This document shows, one piece after another, positions 1 through 9,179 of a stretch of DNA of 64,000 nucleotides. The notes beneath the pieces were generated by a model. It searched no databases. It was given only the letters and a program-made list of their open reading frames with translations, and was not told the DNA's origin. Positions within the stretch are counted from its first letter, which is position 1, and each line of letters opens with the position of its first letter. Source of the stretch: Bradyrhizobium sp. MOS002 (lineage in GTDB: Bacteria > Pseudomonadota > Alphaproteobacteria > Rhizobiales > Xanthobacteraceae); contig NZ_PYFX01000016.1 of assembly GCF_003020115.1 (NCBI RefSeq), positions 60,304 through 124,303 on the forward strand, given 5' to 3'. The translations under genes and the position numbers were made by a program.

Positions 1-1134
1 GTCACTGTGCTCGCCGACGCCGGGCGGCTTGCGCGGCTGCACTTTCTTGGCGCCGTCGATCCAGATCGGGCTGGAGATGGTGAGCATGGTGTCGTTCTCG
101 AACGGCACCAGAACCTCGTTGTCGAGCATCTGCTTGTCGTTCGGGATGTCGTCCAGGATGCCGACGATGCCGAACACCAGCCCGTTGCCGTCGAGGATCT
201 TGCGCCATTCGGCGAGATCCCTGGTCGCAAAGGTCTCGTCAAAGATCTTGATCAGCTCGACCGAGCGGGCGTGGCGGTCGGGCTTGGTGGCGAAGCGCGG
301 ATCGGTGATGAGGTCTTCGCGGCCCAGGCACTTGGCCAGCGTCGGAAACTGCTTCTCCTCGCTCAGCAGCGACAGGATCAGCCAGCGGCCGTCCTTGCAC
401 TGGTAGTGGTTGGCGACAGCGTTCAACGCGCGTTCGCGCGGCCGCCGCTCGGCGAACTTGGCGCCGCAGAGCTTTGCCTGCGCCAGCACGCTCGCCGCCC
501 ACACGCCGTTCGCCATCAGGTTGGAGGCGACATGCGAGCCCTTGCCGGTCTTTTCGCGCTGGTATAGCGCGGTGACGATGGCGCCGTAGAATGCCATGGC
601 GCAGGGATGGTCGCCCATGCCGGCGACCGAGCGGGCCGGCGTCGTGTCGGTATCGGCCCGGACGAGATCCATCAGGCCGGAGCGCGCCCAATAGGCGTTG
701 CTGTCGAAGCCGGGCTTGTTGGCCTCTTCGCCCTTTTCGCCATAGCCGGTGAAGGAGGCGTAGATCAGGCGATCATTGAGATGGGCGAGGTGATCATAGG
801 TGATGCCGAGCTTGGCGCGCACCGGCGGCGGCATGTTGGTGATGAAGACGTCGGCCTCTTCCACGAGCTTGTAGAGTACGGCCTGCGCTTCCGGCTTGGA
901 GAGATCGAGCGCGATGCTCTTCTTGTTGCGGGCCTCAAGCAGCCAGGCGAAATTGTGCTCGCTGGTCGGATAGCCCGGAATGTTGGGCAGATTGCGGTAG
1001 GGATCGCCGGCGCCGGGCGGTTCGATCTTGACGACATCGGCGCCGAAATCCGACAGCACGGTCGCGGCCGCTGGCGCTGCGATGAAGCTTGCGCAATCCA
1101 GCACCTTGAGCCCTGCAAAAATGCCCTTTTCCAT
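1..1134 (-). CDS. CaiB/BaiF family (class III) CoA-transferase, 3' end cut by window
   Basis: The reading frame is open from the ATG at 1134 to the left window edge (378 codons), so the C-terminus is missing. The N-terminus has the class III CoA-transferase pattern: GLKVLDCASFIAAPAA, then DFGADVVKIEPPGAGDPYR, then an NKKSIALDL segment and a VEEADVFITNMPP segment. These enzymes move CoA between an acyl-CoA donor and a carboxylate acceptor in the cytosol. The catalytic Asp is expected further on in the protein. It lies 114 nt downstream of putA on the same strand and could be co-transcribed with it. The substrate cannot be read from sequence. Confidence 0.9.
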   Translation of the reverse strand, partial: MEKGIFAGLKVLDCASFIAAPAAATVLSDFGADVVKIEPPGAGDPYRNLPNIPGYPTSEHNFAWLLEARNKKSIALDLSKPEAQAVLYKLVEEADVFITNMPPPVRAKLGITYDHLAHLNDRLIYASFTGYGEKGEEANKPGFDSNAYWARSGLMDLVRADTDTTPARSVAGMGDHPCAMAFYGAIVTALYQREKTGKGSHVASNLMANGVWAASVLAQAKLCGAKFAERRPRERALNAVANHYQCKDGRWLILSLLSEEKQFPTLAKCLGREDLITDPRFATKPDRHARSVELIKIFDETFATRDLAEWRKILDGNGLVFGIVGILDDIPNDKQMLDNEVLVPFENDTMLTISSPIWIDGAKKVQPRKPPGVGEHSD

Positions 1135-1248
1135 CGCGGCGTTGCTCCCTCGCTCGTGTTGTTTCCCGCGCGCTGGAATTGGCGAGGGCCACGTCACGGG
1201 CAGCATTAGACCGATGTTTCGGCGGGATGCAACGCTCCTCGCCGCGCC

Positions 1249-4248
1249 TCACTCATCCCCTGCGAGCAGGGCAGCGTTGCCACCGGCTGCTGCGGTGTTG
1301 ATCGTCACGGTCTGCTCGGTCGCGAAGCGCGCGAGGTAGTGCGGGCCGCCGGCTTTCGGGCCGGTTCCGGACAGGCCATGGCCGCCGAACGGCTGTACGC
1401 CGACCACGGCGCCGATCATGTTGCGGCTGACGTAGATGTTGCCGATCTGGACGCGGTCGACGATCGCCTCGATGGTATCGTCGATGCGGGAATGGATGCC
1501 GAGCGTCAGCCCGTAGCCGGTGCGCTCGATGGCTTGCAGGACGCGTTCGAGATTTTCGGCAGGGTAGCGTACGACGTGGAGGATCGGGCCGAACACCTCC
1601 TCGGTCAGCTGGCCGGCATCCTTGAGTTCGAAGATGTGCGGGGCCACGAAGCAGCCCTCCGGCGCGGTGCCGGCAAAGTGCAGCCGCGCCTCTCTCTTCA
1701 TGCGTGCGATGTGCGCATCGAGGCGCTGCTTGGCCTCGATATCGATCACCGGCCCGATATGGGTCGCGACGTCGCTTGCGTCGCCGATCTTCAACTCGCG
1801 CGCGGCGCCCGCGATCATCTCGATCATCCGGTCGGCGACGTCCTCCTGCACGAACAGCAGCCGCAGCGCCGAGCAGCGCTGGCCGGCGGAACGAAACGCC
1901 GAGGTGACGACATCGTCCGCGACCTGCTCGGGCAGCGCGGTCGCATCCGCGATCATGGTGTTGATGCCGCCGGTCTCCGCGATCAGCGGCACGATCGGCC
2001 CGTCCTTGGCCGCCAACGCCCGGTTGATGCTGCGCGCGACCTCGGTCGATCCGGTGAAGACGATTCCGGCGATATCGGGGTGCGCGGCCAGCGCGGCGCC
2101 GACGCGGCCGTCGCCGGTGACGAGGTGCAGCGCGCTTATGGGAATGCCGGCCTCGTGCAGCAGCCGCACCGCCTCGACCGCGACGCGCGGGGTCTGCTCC
2201 GCGGGCTTGGCCACCACGCTGTTGCCGGCCATCAGAGCTGCGGTGACCTGGCCGAGGAAGATCGCCAGCGGAAAATTCCAGGGCGAGATCGCGACGAAGA
2301 CGCCGCGGCCGCGCATGACCAGCGCATTGCTCTCGCCGGTCGGGCCCGGCATCGCCACATCGTTGCCGAACAGCTTGCGGCCCTGCGCGGCATAATAGCG
2401 GCAGAAGTCGGCGGCCTCGCGCAGCTCCGACAGCGCATCGTCGAGCGTCTTGCCGCCCTCGCGTTTCAGCAGCGCGATGAAATGGGGCGCGCGGTTCTCC
2501 AGAAGATGCGCGGCCTGCTCCAGCGCCGCCGCGCGCGTGGCTGCGGGCGTCCGGCTCCAGGCCGCAAAGCCCGCGCGCGCCGCAGCCACTGCCGCATTGG
2601 CCTGATCCGGCGTTGCCTCAGTGACAGGCTTGAGGTCGGCCGTCTCGGCCTTGACCTCCGTCAGCAGCCGGTCGAGCGCGGCGCGCGCGCCGAACTCGAC
2701 CCCGCGCGAATTGCGCCGCTCCGGCGCGAACAGATCGCCCGGCAGCGGAATTTTGGGATGGGCCGCCTGCTGCGGCCGGACGATGGCGTCCGCCGGACGT
2801 TGCAACAACGCCGTAACCGGCACACGATAATCGGACGCCTGCGCCACGAAGGAGGAGTTGGCGCCGTTCTCCAACAGTCGCCGCACCAGATAGGCGAGCA
2901 GGTCGCGATGGCTGCCGACCGGGGCGTAGGTGCGGTAGGCGATCTCGGGATGATCCTTGGCGAGCTGCTCGTAGAGCGCCTCGCCCATGCCATGCAGGCG
3001 CTGGAATTCGAAGCCGCCATGCGCACCGGCAAGCTCCAGCACTGTCGCGACGCTCAGCGCGTTGTGGGTGGCGAATTGCGGGAAAATGCGCGGCCGCAGA
3101 CTCAACAGCTTTTGCGCGCACGCAACGTAGTTCAAATCCGTCATCGCCTTGCGGGTGAACACGGGGTAGCCGTCGAGCCCGCGCTCCTGCGCGCGCTTGA
3201 TCTCGGTGTCCCAATAGGCGCCCTTGACCAGCCGCACCATCAGTCTGCGGTCATGCGCGCGGGCGAGCGCATCGACATAGTCGATCACGTCGCCGGCGCG
3301 CTTCTGATAGGCCTGGATCGCGAGGCCAAATCCGTCCCAGCCGGCGAGCGAGGGATCGGCAAGCGTTGCCGCGATCACATCGAGCGACAATTCCAGCCGG
3401 TCGGCTTCCTCGGCATCGACGGTGAAGTTGAGATCGTGGGCCTTGGCGCGCTGCGCCAGGTCCAGCAATTGCGGCACCAGTTCGCTCATCACACGGTCGC
3501 GGCTGATCGCCTCGAAGCGCGGATGCAGCGCCGAGAGCTTGACGGAGATGCCGGGCCGGTCGGGCAGGGGATGGTTGCCGGCCGCCTTGCCGATGGTCTC
3601 GATGGCACTGGCATAGGCGTCGAAATAGCGCCTGGCGTCAGTGGCCGTGCGCGCGCCTTCGCCGAGCATGTCGAATGAATAGCGCGGCCGCTCGCCGGAG
3701 CGCGGCCGGGCCCGCTCCAGCGCCTGCTCGATGGTCTCCCCCAGCACGAAATGATTGCCCATCAGCCGCATCGCCTGGCGCGTGGCGGTGCGCACGGCTG
3801 GTGCGCCCAGCCGCTTCACCAGCCGGCCGATGGTGCCGTCGGGCGTCTCGCCGGGCTGGATCACCCGTGCCGAGAGGCCCAATGCCCAGGCCGAAGCGTT
3901 GACCAGGAAGGCCGTGGACTTGGTCTCGTGGTGGATGAAGTCGCCCTCGCCGAGCTTGTCCTCGATGAACTGGTCGGCGGTGCGCGCGTCCGGCACGCGC
4001 AGCAGCGCCTCGGCCAGCACCATCAAGGCGAGCCCTTCCTTGGTCGAGAGCGCGAACTCCCGCAGCATGTCCTCGACCCCGCCAAGACCGCCGTCGCGCT
4101 TGCGGATGGCTTCGATCAGCCGCGTCGCGGTGCGATCGATCCGCGCCTCCTGCGGCGCGCCGAGATGCGCAGATGGCAAGAGGCGCGCGGCGATATCGGC
4201 ATCATCGGGCGCGTAGGGGGCGATGAAACGAGGTGGAATGTCCGGCAT
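1249..4248 (-). CDS. putA: Bifunctional proline dehydrogenase / L-glutamate-gamma-semialdehyde dehydrogenase
   Basis: This 999-residue protein oxidises proline to glutamate in two steps: an FAD-dependent proline dehydrogenase barrel, then an NAD-dependent aldehyde dehydrogenase. The first domain shows RLVKGAYWDTEIKRAQ and the RRLLENGANSSF signature. The second shows SPWNFPLAIF, the ETGG glutamate motif and the catalytic cysteine in AGQRCSALR at about residue 790. There is no N-terminal ribbon-helix-helix domain, so this is the short minimalist PutA. Its length and layout match the structurally characterised Bradyrhizobium enzyme. Lacking the DNA-binding domain, it cannot repress itself; the divergent Lrp-type gene is the likely regulator. 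Confidence 0.98.
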   Translation of the reverse strand: MPDIPPRFIAPYAPDDADIAARLLPSAHLGAPQEARIDRTATRLIEAIRKRDGGLGGVEDMLREFALSTKEGLALMVLAEALLRVPDARTADQFIEDKLGEGDFIHHETKSTAFLVNASAWALGLSARVIQPGETPDGTIGRLVKRLGAPAVRTATRQAMRLMGNHFVLGETIEQALERARPRSGERPRYSFDMLGEGARTATDARRYFDAYASAIETIGKAAGNHPLPDRPGISVKLSALHPRFEAISRDRVMSELVPQLLDLAQRAKAHDLNFTVDAEEADRLELSLDVIAATLADPSLAGWDGFGLAIQAYQKRAGDVIDYVDALARAHDRRLMVRLVKGAYWDTEIKRAQERGLDGYPVFTRKAMTDLNYVACAQKLLSLRPRIFPQFATHNALSVATVLELAGAHGGFEFQRLHGMGEALYEQLAKDHPEIAYRTYAPVGSHRDLLAYLVRRLLENGANSSFVAQASDYRVPVTALLQRPADAIVRPQQAAHPKIPLPGDLFAPERRNSRGVEFGARAALDRLLTEVKAETADLKPVTEATPDQANAAVAAARAGFAAWSRTPAATRAAALEQAAHLLENRAPHFIALLKREGGKTLDDALSELREAADFCRYYAAQGRKLFGNDVAMPGPTGESNALVMRGRGVFVAISPWNFPLAIFLGQVTAALMAGNSVVAKPAEQTPRVAVEAVRLLHEAGIPISALHLVTGDGRVGAALAAHPDIAGIVFTGSTEVARSINRALAAKDGPIVPLIAETGGINTMIADATALPEQVADDVVTSAFRSAGQRCSALRLLFVQEDVADRMIEMIAGAARELKIGDASDVATHIGPVIDIEAKQRLDAHIARMKREARLHFAGTAPEGCFVAPHIFELKDAGQLTEEVFGPILHVVRYPAENLERVLQAIERTGYGLTLGIHSRIDDTIEAIVDRVQIGNIYVSRNMIGAVVGVQPFGGHGLSGTGPKAGGPHYLARFATEQTVTINTAAAGGNAALLAGDE

Positions 4249-4309
4249 GGCGTGTCCTGTAACTCAATCCAGGATAATGCCCACGCGACCTGAGCTCGAT
4301 AGACAATTT

Positions 4310-4322
4310 AGCCAATTTGGCT
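4310..4322. promoter_or_regulatory. Palindrome in the putA-lrp divergent intergenic region
   Basis: AGCCAA-T-TTGGCT is a perfect inverted repeat with 6-bp arms and one central base, set in AT-rich DNA between the divergent putA and Lrp-type genes. Lrp/AsnC regulators bind short AT-rich palindromes, so this is a candidate operator. The assignment is inferred from position and symmetry. Confidence 0.45.
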
Positions 4323-4361
4323 TAGAAAATGAAGCTGCCTTGTCAGTTTGCCTTATGAAAT

Positions 4362-4823
4362 ATGGAATTAGATCGAACGGACCGGAAAATTCTCTCGATT
4401 CTGCAGCAAGACGGGCGAATCGCCAATGTCGAGCTCGCGGAACGCATCGGGCTGTCCCCGACCTCGATCGGCGAGCGGCTGAAGCGTTTGCAGCGAGAGG
4501 GCTTCATCGAGGGCTATGGCGCGCGGCTCAACCCGCACCGGCTCGGCCTCGGGCTCCTGGTGTTCGTCGAAGTGCTGCTCGACAAGACCACGCCCGACAA
4601 TTTCGAGCGTTTTGCCCGCGCAGTGAAACTCGCGCCCGAAGTGCTGGAGTGTCACATGGTTGCCGGCGGCTTCGACTATCTTGTGAAGGCGCGGCTGGCG
4701 GACATGACCGCGTATCGACGTTTCCTCGGCGAGACCTTGCTGTCGATGCCGGGCGTGCGCGAAACGCGAACCTATGCGGTGATGGAAGAGATCAAGCGCG
4801 ACGCACCATTGCCGGTGGACTAA
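4362..4823 (+). CDS. putR: Lrp/AsnC family transcriptional regulator, probable PutR
   Basis: The 153-residue protein begins with the Lrp helix-turn-helix (LDRTDRKILSILQQDGRI, then ELAERIGLSPTSIGERLKRL) and continues with the RAM ligand-binding domain (VFVEVLLDKT, LECHMVAGGFDYLVKARL). It is divergent from putA with 113 nt between start codons. In Rhizobiales, Lrp-type PutR proteins activate putA in response to proline; that role is inferred here from family and position. The start at 4362 places the usual short N-terminus before the HTH. Confidence 0.9.
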   Translation: MELDRTDRKILSILQQDGRIANVELAERIGLSPTSIGERLKRLQREGFIEGYGARLNPHRLGLGLLVFVEVLLDKTTPDNFERFARAVKLAPEVLECHMVAGGFDYLVKARLADMTAYRRFLGETLLSMPGVRETRTYAVMEEIKRDAPLPVD

Positions 4824-4952
4824 CGGAGTGCCGTCGCGATTGTCATTGCTGTGGCGTCGAACGGGCGGTCTTCGCGGGCAAATAGCTCTCCGTGTGCAAT
4901 CGCAACGCCTGTCGTCGAATGCACTGACCGTCTTCTAAATTTCTTGGCCCGG

Positions 4953-4972
4953 CTCCCGGATCGATCCGGGAG
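4953..4972. terminator. Palindrome between the convergent lrp and csp genes
   Basis: CTCCCGGA-TCGA-TCCGGGAG forms an 8-bp stem with a 4-nt loop in the short gap between two convergent genes. It lacks a clear U-tract on either strand, so it is at best a weak bidirectional terminator. Confidence 0.35.
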
Positions 4973-4991
4973 TTAGCAAACGCTGGCGGGC

Positions 4992-5192
4992 TTATACTTT
5001 GAGGTTCTCTGCGGAGCTTTTGCCTCGGTTTGCGATCTCTTCATATTCCACCGTCTGTCCTTCGTTCAGGGACGACAGACCGGCTTTCTGCACTGCCGAG
5101 ATATGCACGAACACATCCTTGCCGCCCGACGCAGGCTGGATAAATCCATAACCCTTCGTCGGGTTGAACCACTTGACCGTACCTTTAGCCAT
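4992..5192 (-). CDS. cspA: Cold shock protein (CspA family)
   Basis: A 66-residue single cold-shock domain with the two RNA-binding motifs: KGYGFIQP (RNP1) and DVFVHISAV (RNP2), preceded by MAKGTVKWFNPT. Such proteins bind single-stranded RNA and DNA and melt RNA structure. An 18-residue in-frame extension upstream exists, but the ATG at 5192 has a GGAGAAG ribosome-binding site about 5 nt before it and gives the canonical family N-terminus. Confidence 0.95.
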   Translation of the reverse strand: MAKGTVKWFNPTKGYGFIQPASGGKDVFVHISAVQKAGLSSLNEGQTVEYEEIANRGKSSAENLKV

Positions 5193-5400
5193 CACGACTT
5201 CTCCGCTGGTCTTCCTCCGAGATCTCGAACCGCCAGTCCCCGCCAACCGGCCGGTTCGGTCCTAATACGATACGCGGAATGTGGCTGGCTTGGTAGCTCA
5301 AACCACATCGGCATTTCGCCGAATTCCGCTCAACTTCGCGGCGTTTTTGCCAGATTTGCCCGTTTCGCGGTCACTTGGTCCGCGCGCCGCGCGCCATCCG

Positions 5401-5709
5401 TCAATAAGTCGCGGCCAGGTAATCGACGATCTTGCCGACGTCGGCATCATCGATGGGGGCGCCATAGACCTTGATCATCTTTGTCACTTCGGCCTGCCAG
5501 AAACCTTTCTTGTCCTTCATCGGCGGCTGCGTGTTGATGTAGTCGGCGGAGTGGCAGGCGCTGCAATTGCCCTGCACGACTTCGAGATTGGGGCCTGGCT
5601 TGAAGGCGGCGACCTCGTCCGGGATCTTGTAGTTGACGGGCGCCGCGACCACGGCACTGATGGCGGCCGAGAGCGCGAGCGAAATGGCGAGAAGAGCGGT
5701 GCGCTGCAT
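5401..5709 (-). CDS. sorB: c-type cytochrome subunit of sulfite dehydrogenase
   Basis: The 102-residue protein has a signal peptide (QRTALLAISLALSAAISAVV) followed by one haem c site, CSACH. It is predicted to be exported to the periplasm and to accept electrons from the molybdenum subunit encoded immediately upstream. The usual C-terminal Met ligand is not obvious: MIKVYGAP follows the haem site, and the small size is typical of SorB. Two ATGs lie close together (5715 and 5709). The GAGGGG ribosome-binding site is well spaced only for 5709. The gap after the sorA stop codon is 11 nt, so the two are an operon. Confidence 0.85.
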   Translation of the reverse strand: MQRTALLAISLALSAAISAVVAAPVNYKIPDEVAAFKPGPNLEVVQGNCSACHSADYINTQPPMKDKKGFWQAEVTKMIKVYGAPIDDADVGKIVDYLAATY

Positions 5710-5720
5710 GATCATTCCCC

Positions 5721-6920
5721 TCAAGCCACGGTGACGCGGACGGTTTCGACGACGTTGCGCAGATAACCCGCCGGATTCCAGCGCGGCGTATCCGGCTGGG
5801 TTTCGCCGCCATTGCCGGTGGCGCGCACCTTGAGCTCGTGGGAGCCCGCCGTGAGCTTCACCGGCAGCGTCCATTCACGGAACGAGTATTTGCCAAGATC
5901 CTTGCCGAGCCTGGCGTTGGTCCAGGTCTTGCCGCCGTCGGTGGAGACCGCGACCTCCTTGATGCCCTTGCCGCCGTCGAAGGCGATGCCGCGCAGCGTC
6001 GTGCCGCCCGCTTTCAGTTTGGCTCCGTCGGGGACACTGGTGATGAAGGAACGGATCGTGAAGCGGTTGATCGGGATCGTCGCCTTCGGTGCGGTGCCGG
6101 GCTCGACCGCGTTGTTCGGCGTGTCAGGAATGCGATAGGCCGACTTCATCCAGAAGCCGTCATAGACATTGTCGACGACCGTGATCTCGTTGAGGTGCTT
6201 GACCCAATAGGTGCCGAAATAGCCGGGCACGATCAGGCGCAGCGGAAAGCCGTTGAGGAACGGCAGGTCCTCGCCGTTCATGCCATAGGCCAGCATCACC
6301 TCGCCGTCGCTGGCATGATCGATGTCGAGCGCCTTGACAAAATCCGGCGTCTTGTCGCTGACCGGACCGTCCATGCCGTTGAAGGTGACCTGCTTGGCGC
6401 CGCTCTGCACGCCCGCCATCGCCAGTACGGCCTTCAGCGGCACGCCGCGCCAGCGTGCATTGCCCATCGCGCCGTTGGCGAGCTGGCCGCCGGCGACGCG
6501 CGGATCCAGGAAGCCGCGGCTGTTGCCGGAGCACTGGTTGACGGCGACGATCTCGGTCGCCTTCATCTTCCTTATGTCCTTCAGCGACAGCTTGAGCGGC
6601 TTGTCGACCTTGCCCTTGACCTCGAGCGTGAACTTGTCGGGGTCGAGACTGTAGGGCAGGTCGGACAGGTGATAGCGCACGAAGAACGCGTTATTCGGCG
6701 TGATCGGGCCGTCGTTGAACACCGCGAACGGCGTCTCGAGCTGCGGCGGGCGGCTGGTCAGGCCGATCATCGGCCGCTTCTGCGGATATTTCACCAAGGG
6801 ACGTTCGCCATTGGCGAAAGGCAGGGTGACGGTGTCGAGTGCCAGCGCCTTGGTCGGGTTCAGGGCCGTCGCAGCAGCGGCAAGGCCCGCTCCTTTGAGC
6901 AGGTCGCGTCGATCGAACAT
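5721..6920 (-). CDS. sorA: Sulfite:cytochrome c oxidoreductase, molybdopterin subunit
   Basis: A 399-residue sulfite oxidase-family protein with a twin-arginine signal (RRDLLKGAGLAAAA), so it is exported folded to the periplasm. The molybdenum-coordinating cysteine is in VAVNQCSGNSRG. Further family motifs are FNGMDGPVSD, LAYGMNGEDLPFLNGFPLRL and PGYFGTYWVKHL. The C-terminal third is the Mo-oxidoreductase dimerisation domain (VSTDGGKTW). With the downstream cytochrome it forms a SorAB-type complex that oxidises sulfite to sulfate. SoxC is a close relative, but no other sox genes are nearby, which favours SorA. Confidence 0.92.
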   Translation of the reverse strand: MFDRRDLLKGAGLAAAATALNPTKALALDTVTLPFANGERPLVKYPQKRPMIGLTSRPPQLETPFAVFNDGPITPNNAFFVRYHLSDLPYSLDPDKFTLEVKGKVDKPLKLSLKDIRKMKATEIVAVNQCSGNSRGFLDPRVAGGQLANGAMGNARWRGVPLKAVLAMAGVQSGAKQVTFNGMDGPVSDKTPDFVKALDIDHASDGEVMLAYGMNGEDLPFLNGFPLRLIVPGYFGTYWVKHLNEITVVDNVYDGFWMKSAYRIPDTPNNAVEPGTAPKATIPINRFTIRSFITSVPDGAKLKAGGTTLRGIAFDGGKGIKEVAVSTDGGKTWTNARLGKDLGKYSFREWTLPVKLTAGSHELKVRATGNGGETQPDTPRWNPAGYLRNVVETVRVTVA

Positions 6921-7103
6921 GTGGTCTCCTCCCGGAGCTTTTCGTTGATCGTGGTCATCACCACGATCTCGCGCTCATCTGTCGCAACGCCCCCGATGAA
7001 GTCAATTCGTGCTTTCGCAGCAGGCCCATGCCGCTGCGTTGCAGCAAGCCGGTGTTACGCTTGTAAAGAGATTGAGCCGAGCCGTAGCCGCAACGACGGT
7101 GCA

Positions 7104-7221
7104 CCTCTCCCGCTTGCGGGAGAGGTCGCGCCGAAGGCGCGGATGAGGGTTCTCTCCTCTGGCGGATTGTCCCATTGCGGAAGCACCCTCTCCCCAACCC
7201 TCTCCCGCAAGCGGGAGAGGG
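7104..7221. repeat. Dispersed palindromic repeat, family D, in a 324-bp intergenic region
   Basis: The element starts with CCTCTCCCGCTTGCGGGAG and ends with the complementary CTCTCCCGCAAGCGGGAGAG. The interior contains CGCGCCGAAGGCGCGGATGAGGG. Relatives lie at 10786-10932, 24330-24473 and 29075-29218, always between genes. The rest of the 6921-7244 gap (between sorA and the cyclase gene) holds no gene that I can support. Confidence 0.85.
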
Positions 7222-7244
7222 GGCGCACCGCCTTCGTGGCTGCC

Positions 7245-8978
7245 TCACGCCGCGACGCGTTCGCCGTGATCGACGAGCGCCGCCAGCTCCCTGGCGTCCG
7301 CGACGACGCGCACGGCCATCGGTTCGTCGCGGCCGCGAATCGCGACCTCCTGCTGCGGCAGCGTATCGTCGGCAAGGCCCGCGGTGCGGCGGACTTCCTC
7401 CGAGACGATCGCTTCGCAGGCCAGTGTCTTGGTCATGTCCTGAAGGCGGGCCGCGACGTTGACTGCATCGCCCAGCGCCGTGAACACGATGTGATCGCGA
7501 TAGCCGATGTCGCCGATGATGACCTCGCCGCCGTGGATGCCGATGCCGAAGCGGATCGGCTGGCGCAGATCGTGGCTCAGGAGCTCGTTGAGCTCGTCGA
7601 TTTGCCTGGCGATGCCGGCGGCGGCCTTCAGCGCCTGCCGGCATGCCTCTTGCGGATCGACGCTCAGCCCGAACAGCGCCAGCATGCCGTCGCCGACGAA
7701 CTGGTTCGGCTGGCCGCCATTCTCGATCACGGCCTGCGAGACGGCGCCGAGGAAGCGATTGACGATGAACACGGTGTCGAACGGCAGCCGCTTCTCGGCC
7801 AGCTGCGTCGAGCCGCGCATGTCCACGAACAGGCTGACGAGATAGCGCTCCTGGCCGATTCTGGCGGGCGTCGAGGCCTGTGTGCTCGCCGTCAGGGTAT
7901 GCGCGGTGAAGAGCTGGAAGAAGGAGAGATCCGACGTCGGCCGCAGCTGGCAGGCCAGCCTGATCGAAGGATCGCTGGTGCCGACACGGGTGAGCACGAA
8001 CGCCTCGCGCTGCGACGGCTCGGGCAGGGCGCCATGATCGCCGATGATGCGGATGCGGCAGGTCGAGCAGCGGGCGCGGCCGCCGCAGACGCTGGCATGC
8101 GGCACATTGTGGCGCAGGCTCGCTTCCAGCACGGAGAGGCCTTTTGGCACCCGCACCGTCTTGCCGTTGCCGTAGGACAGCGCGATCATGCCACCGCGCC
8201 GTTCGCGCCAGGCCCGTACGCCGCGTGCGGCCAGCGCCAGGGCGAGCAATCCGAGATAACCGGCGGTGAGACCCCCGGTGATGCGCTCGAGCGTCGTGGC
8301 CTCGGCAACCGTGCCGACCTGGCGGCGCGTGAGATTATGCGTCCGCCATTCTCCATCGTCGGCCTCGATCTCGACGCTGCGGCCACCCTGATAGACACCC
8401 AGCAGCGACAGCGTCGGGATCAGCACGGCTGCCGCGAGCAGATAGGGCGCCGCGCGCGTGAAGAACGGTTTGAGGCGAAGCCAGAAATAGATGCCGATGC
8501 AGCCGTGCACCCAGGCGATGAGAAGCAGGATCGTCATGGTCCAGATACGGTTGGACGCGACGAAGAACAGATACAGTTCCTGCGGATAGAGTTTCTGGTG
8601 TCCGTACAGCGTCTGGCCGAGGCGCACGCCGATCACATGCGCCATGACCAGCGCGGGGATGCTCAAGCCCAGCACGAGCTGCAACGGCTCGACCGTCCGC
8701 CAGCGGAACTGCCGGCGCTGATACAACGCGTAGATGCCGAGCCCCATATGCGTGAGCGCCGCCGTGTAGAACACGATCGTTACAGGCAGGAACTGCCAGA
8801 ACAGCGTGTGGTAGGTGACCCCGATCTCCATGGCATCGACCGAGATGTTGCCGAGCGCATGGTTGAGGAAATGGCTGACCACATAGGCGAACAGGATGAC
8901 GCCGCAGACCAGCCGCACCTGGCGCAAGCTGATGGCGCGGGAAAGCTCGGAAAATCGTGAGGATGCGGTTGCGGCCAT
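7245..8978 (-). CDS. Class III adenylate cyclase with haem-type membrane anchor and 2Fe-2S ferredoxin domain
   Basis: The 577-residue protein has three parts. Residues 20-255 hold about six membrane helices with histidines at 36, 40, 77, 114 and 158, a pattern like cytochrome b anchors. Residues 262-352 are a ferredoxin-like domain with cysteines 298, 304, 307 and 343 (CGGRARCSTC and a later LACQ). Residues 375-550 are a class III cyclase catalytic domain with metal-binding aspartates in FVDMRGST (386) and FVGDGMLALFG (430). The architecture resembles Sinorhizobium CyaC, a redox-responsive adenylate cyclase with a dihaem membrane anchor. It probably makes cAMP in response to respiratory redox state. 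The gene stands alone. Confidence 0.88.
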   Translation of the reverse strand: MAATASSRFSELSRAISLRQVRLVCGVILFAYVVSHFLNHALGNISVDAMEIGVTYHTLFWQFLPVTIVFYTAALTHMGLGIYALYQRRQFRWRTVEPLQLVLGLSIPALVMAHVIGVRLGQTLYGHQKLYPQELYLFFVASNRIWTMTILLLIAWVHGCIGIYFWLRLKPFFTRAAPYLLAAAVLIPTLSLLGVYQGGRSVEIEADDGEWRTHNLTRRQVGTVAEATTLERITGGLTAGYLGLLALALAARGVRAWRERRGGMIALSYGNGKTVRVPKGLSVLEASLRHNVPHASVCGGRARCSTCRIRIIGDHGALPEPSQREAFVLTRVGTSDPSIRLACQLRPTSDLSFFQLFTAHTLTASTQASTPARIGQERYLVSLFVDMRGSTQLAEKRLPFDTVFIVNRFLGAVSQAVIENGGQPNQFVGDGMLALFGLSVDPQEACRQALKAAAGIARQIDELNELLSHDLRQPIRFGIGIHGGEVIIGDIGYRDHIVFTALGDAVNVAARLQDMTKTLACEAIVSEEVRRTAGLADDTLPQQEVAIRGRDEPMAVRVVADARELAALVDHGERVAA

Positions 8979-9080
8979 GATTCTGTTGTATCAGTTCACC
9001 AAGGAGAACAGCCAGCGTGGCGTTTAATTCCGGGGATGGATAACTTGCGGGATCACATCCGCGGTAGGAACTACTCCATT

Positions 9081-9117
9081 GTCGTCCCGGATCGGCGCTT
9101 CGCTTGTCCGGGACGAC
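9081..9117. repeat. Short palindromic repeat, partial family C
   Basis: GTCGTCCCGG and CCGGGACGAC are the complementary ends of a hairpin located upstream of the glycosyltransferase gene. The ends match those of the longer repeats at 15222-15344 and 16695-16821. Its presence inside the longest possible reading frame argues that translation of the next gene starts downstream of it. Confidence 0.6.
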
Positions 9118-9179
9118 AGCGGATAGGTCGATCCACCCCAACATTGACTCCCCCTCCCAGGTTGGCGAAAAGCGCCGCC

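Noticed and set aside
1339..3678. A 779-codon plus-strand frame inside putA
   Set aside because: Antisense shadow of putA.
7104..7221. CRISPR array
   Set aside because: The paired CTCTCCCGC repeats are inverted, occur once at each end, and have relatives elsewhere between genes. There are no regular spacers and no cas genes.
5838..8960. A 1040-codon plus-strand open frame across sorA and the cyclase gene
   Set aside because: It is antisense to two clearly identified genes. Its translation is low-complexity Arg, Ala, Gly, Asp and His, as expected from the complementary strand of GC-rich codon usage.
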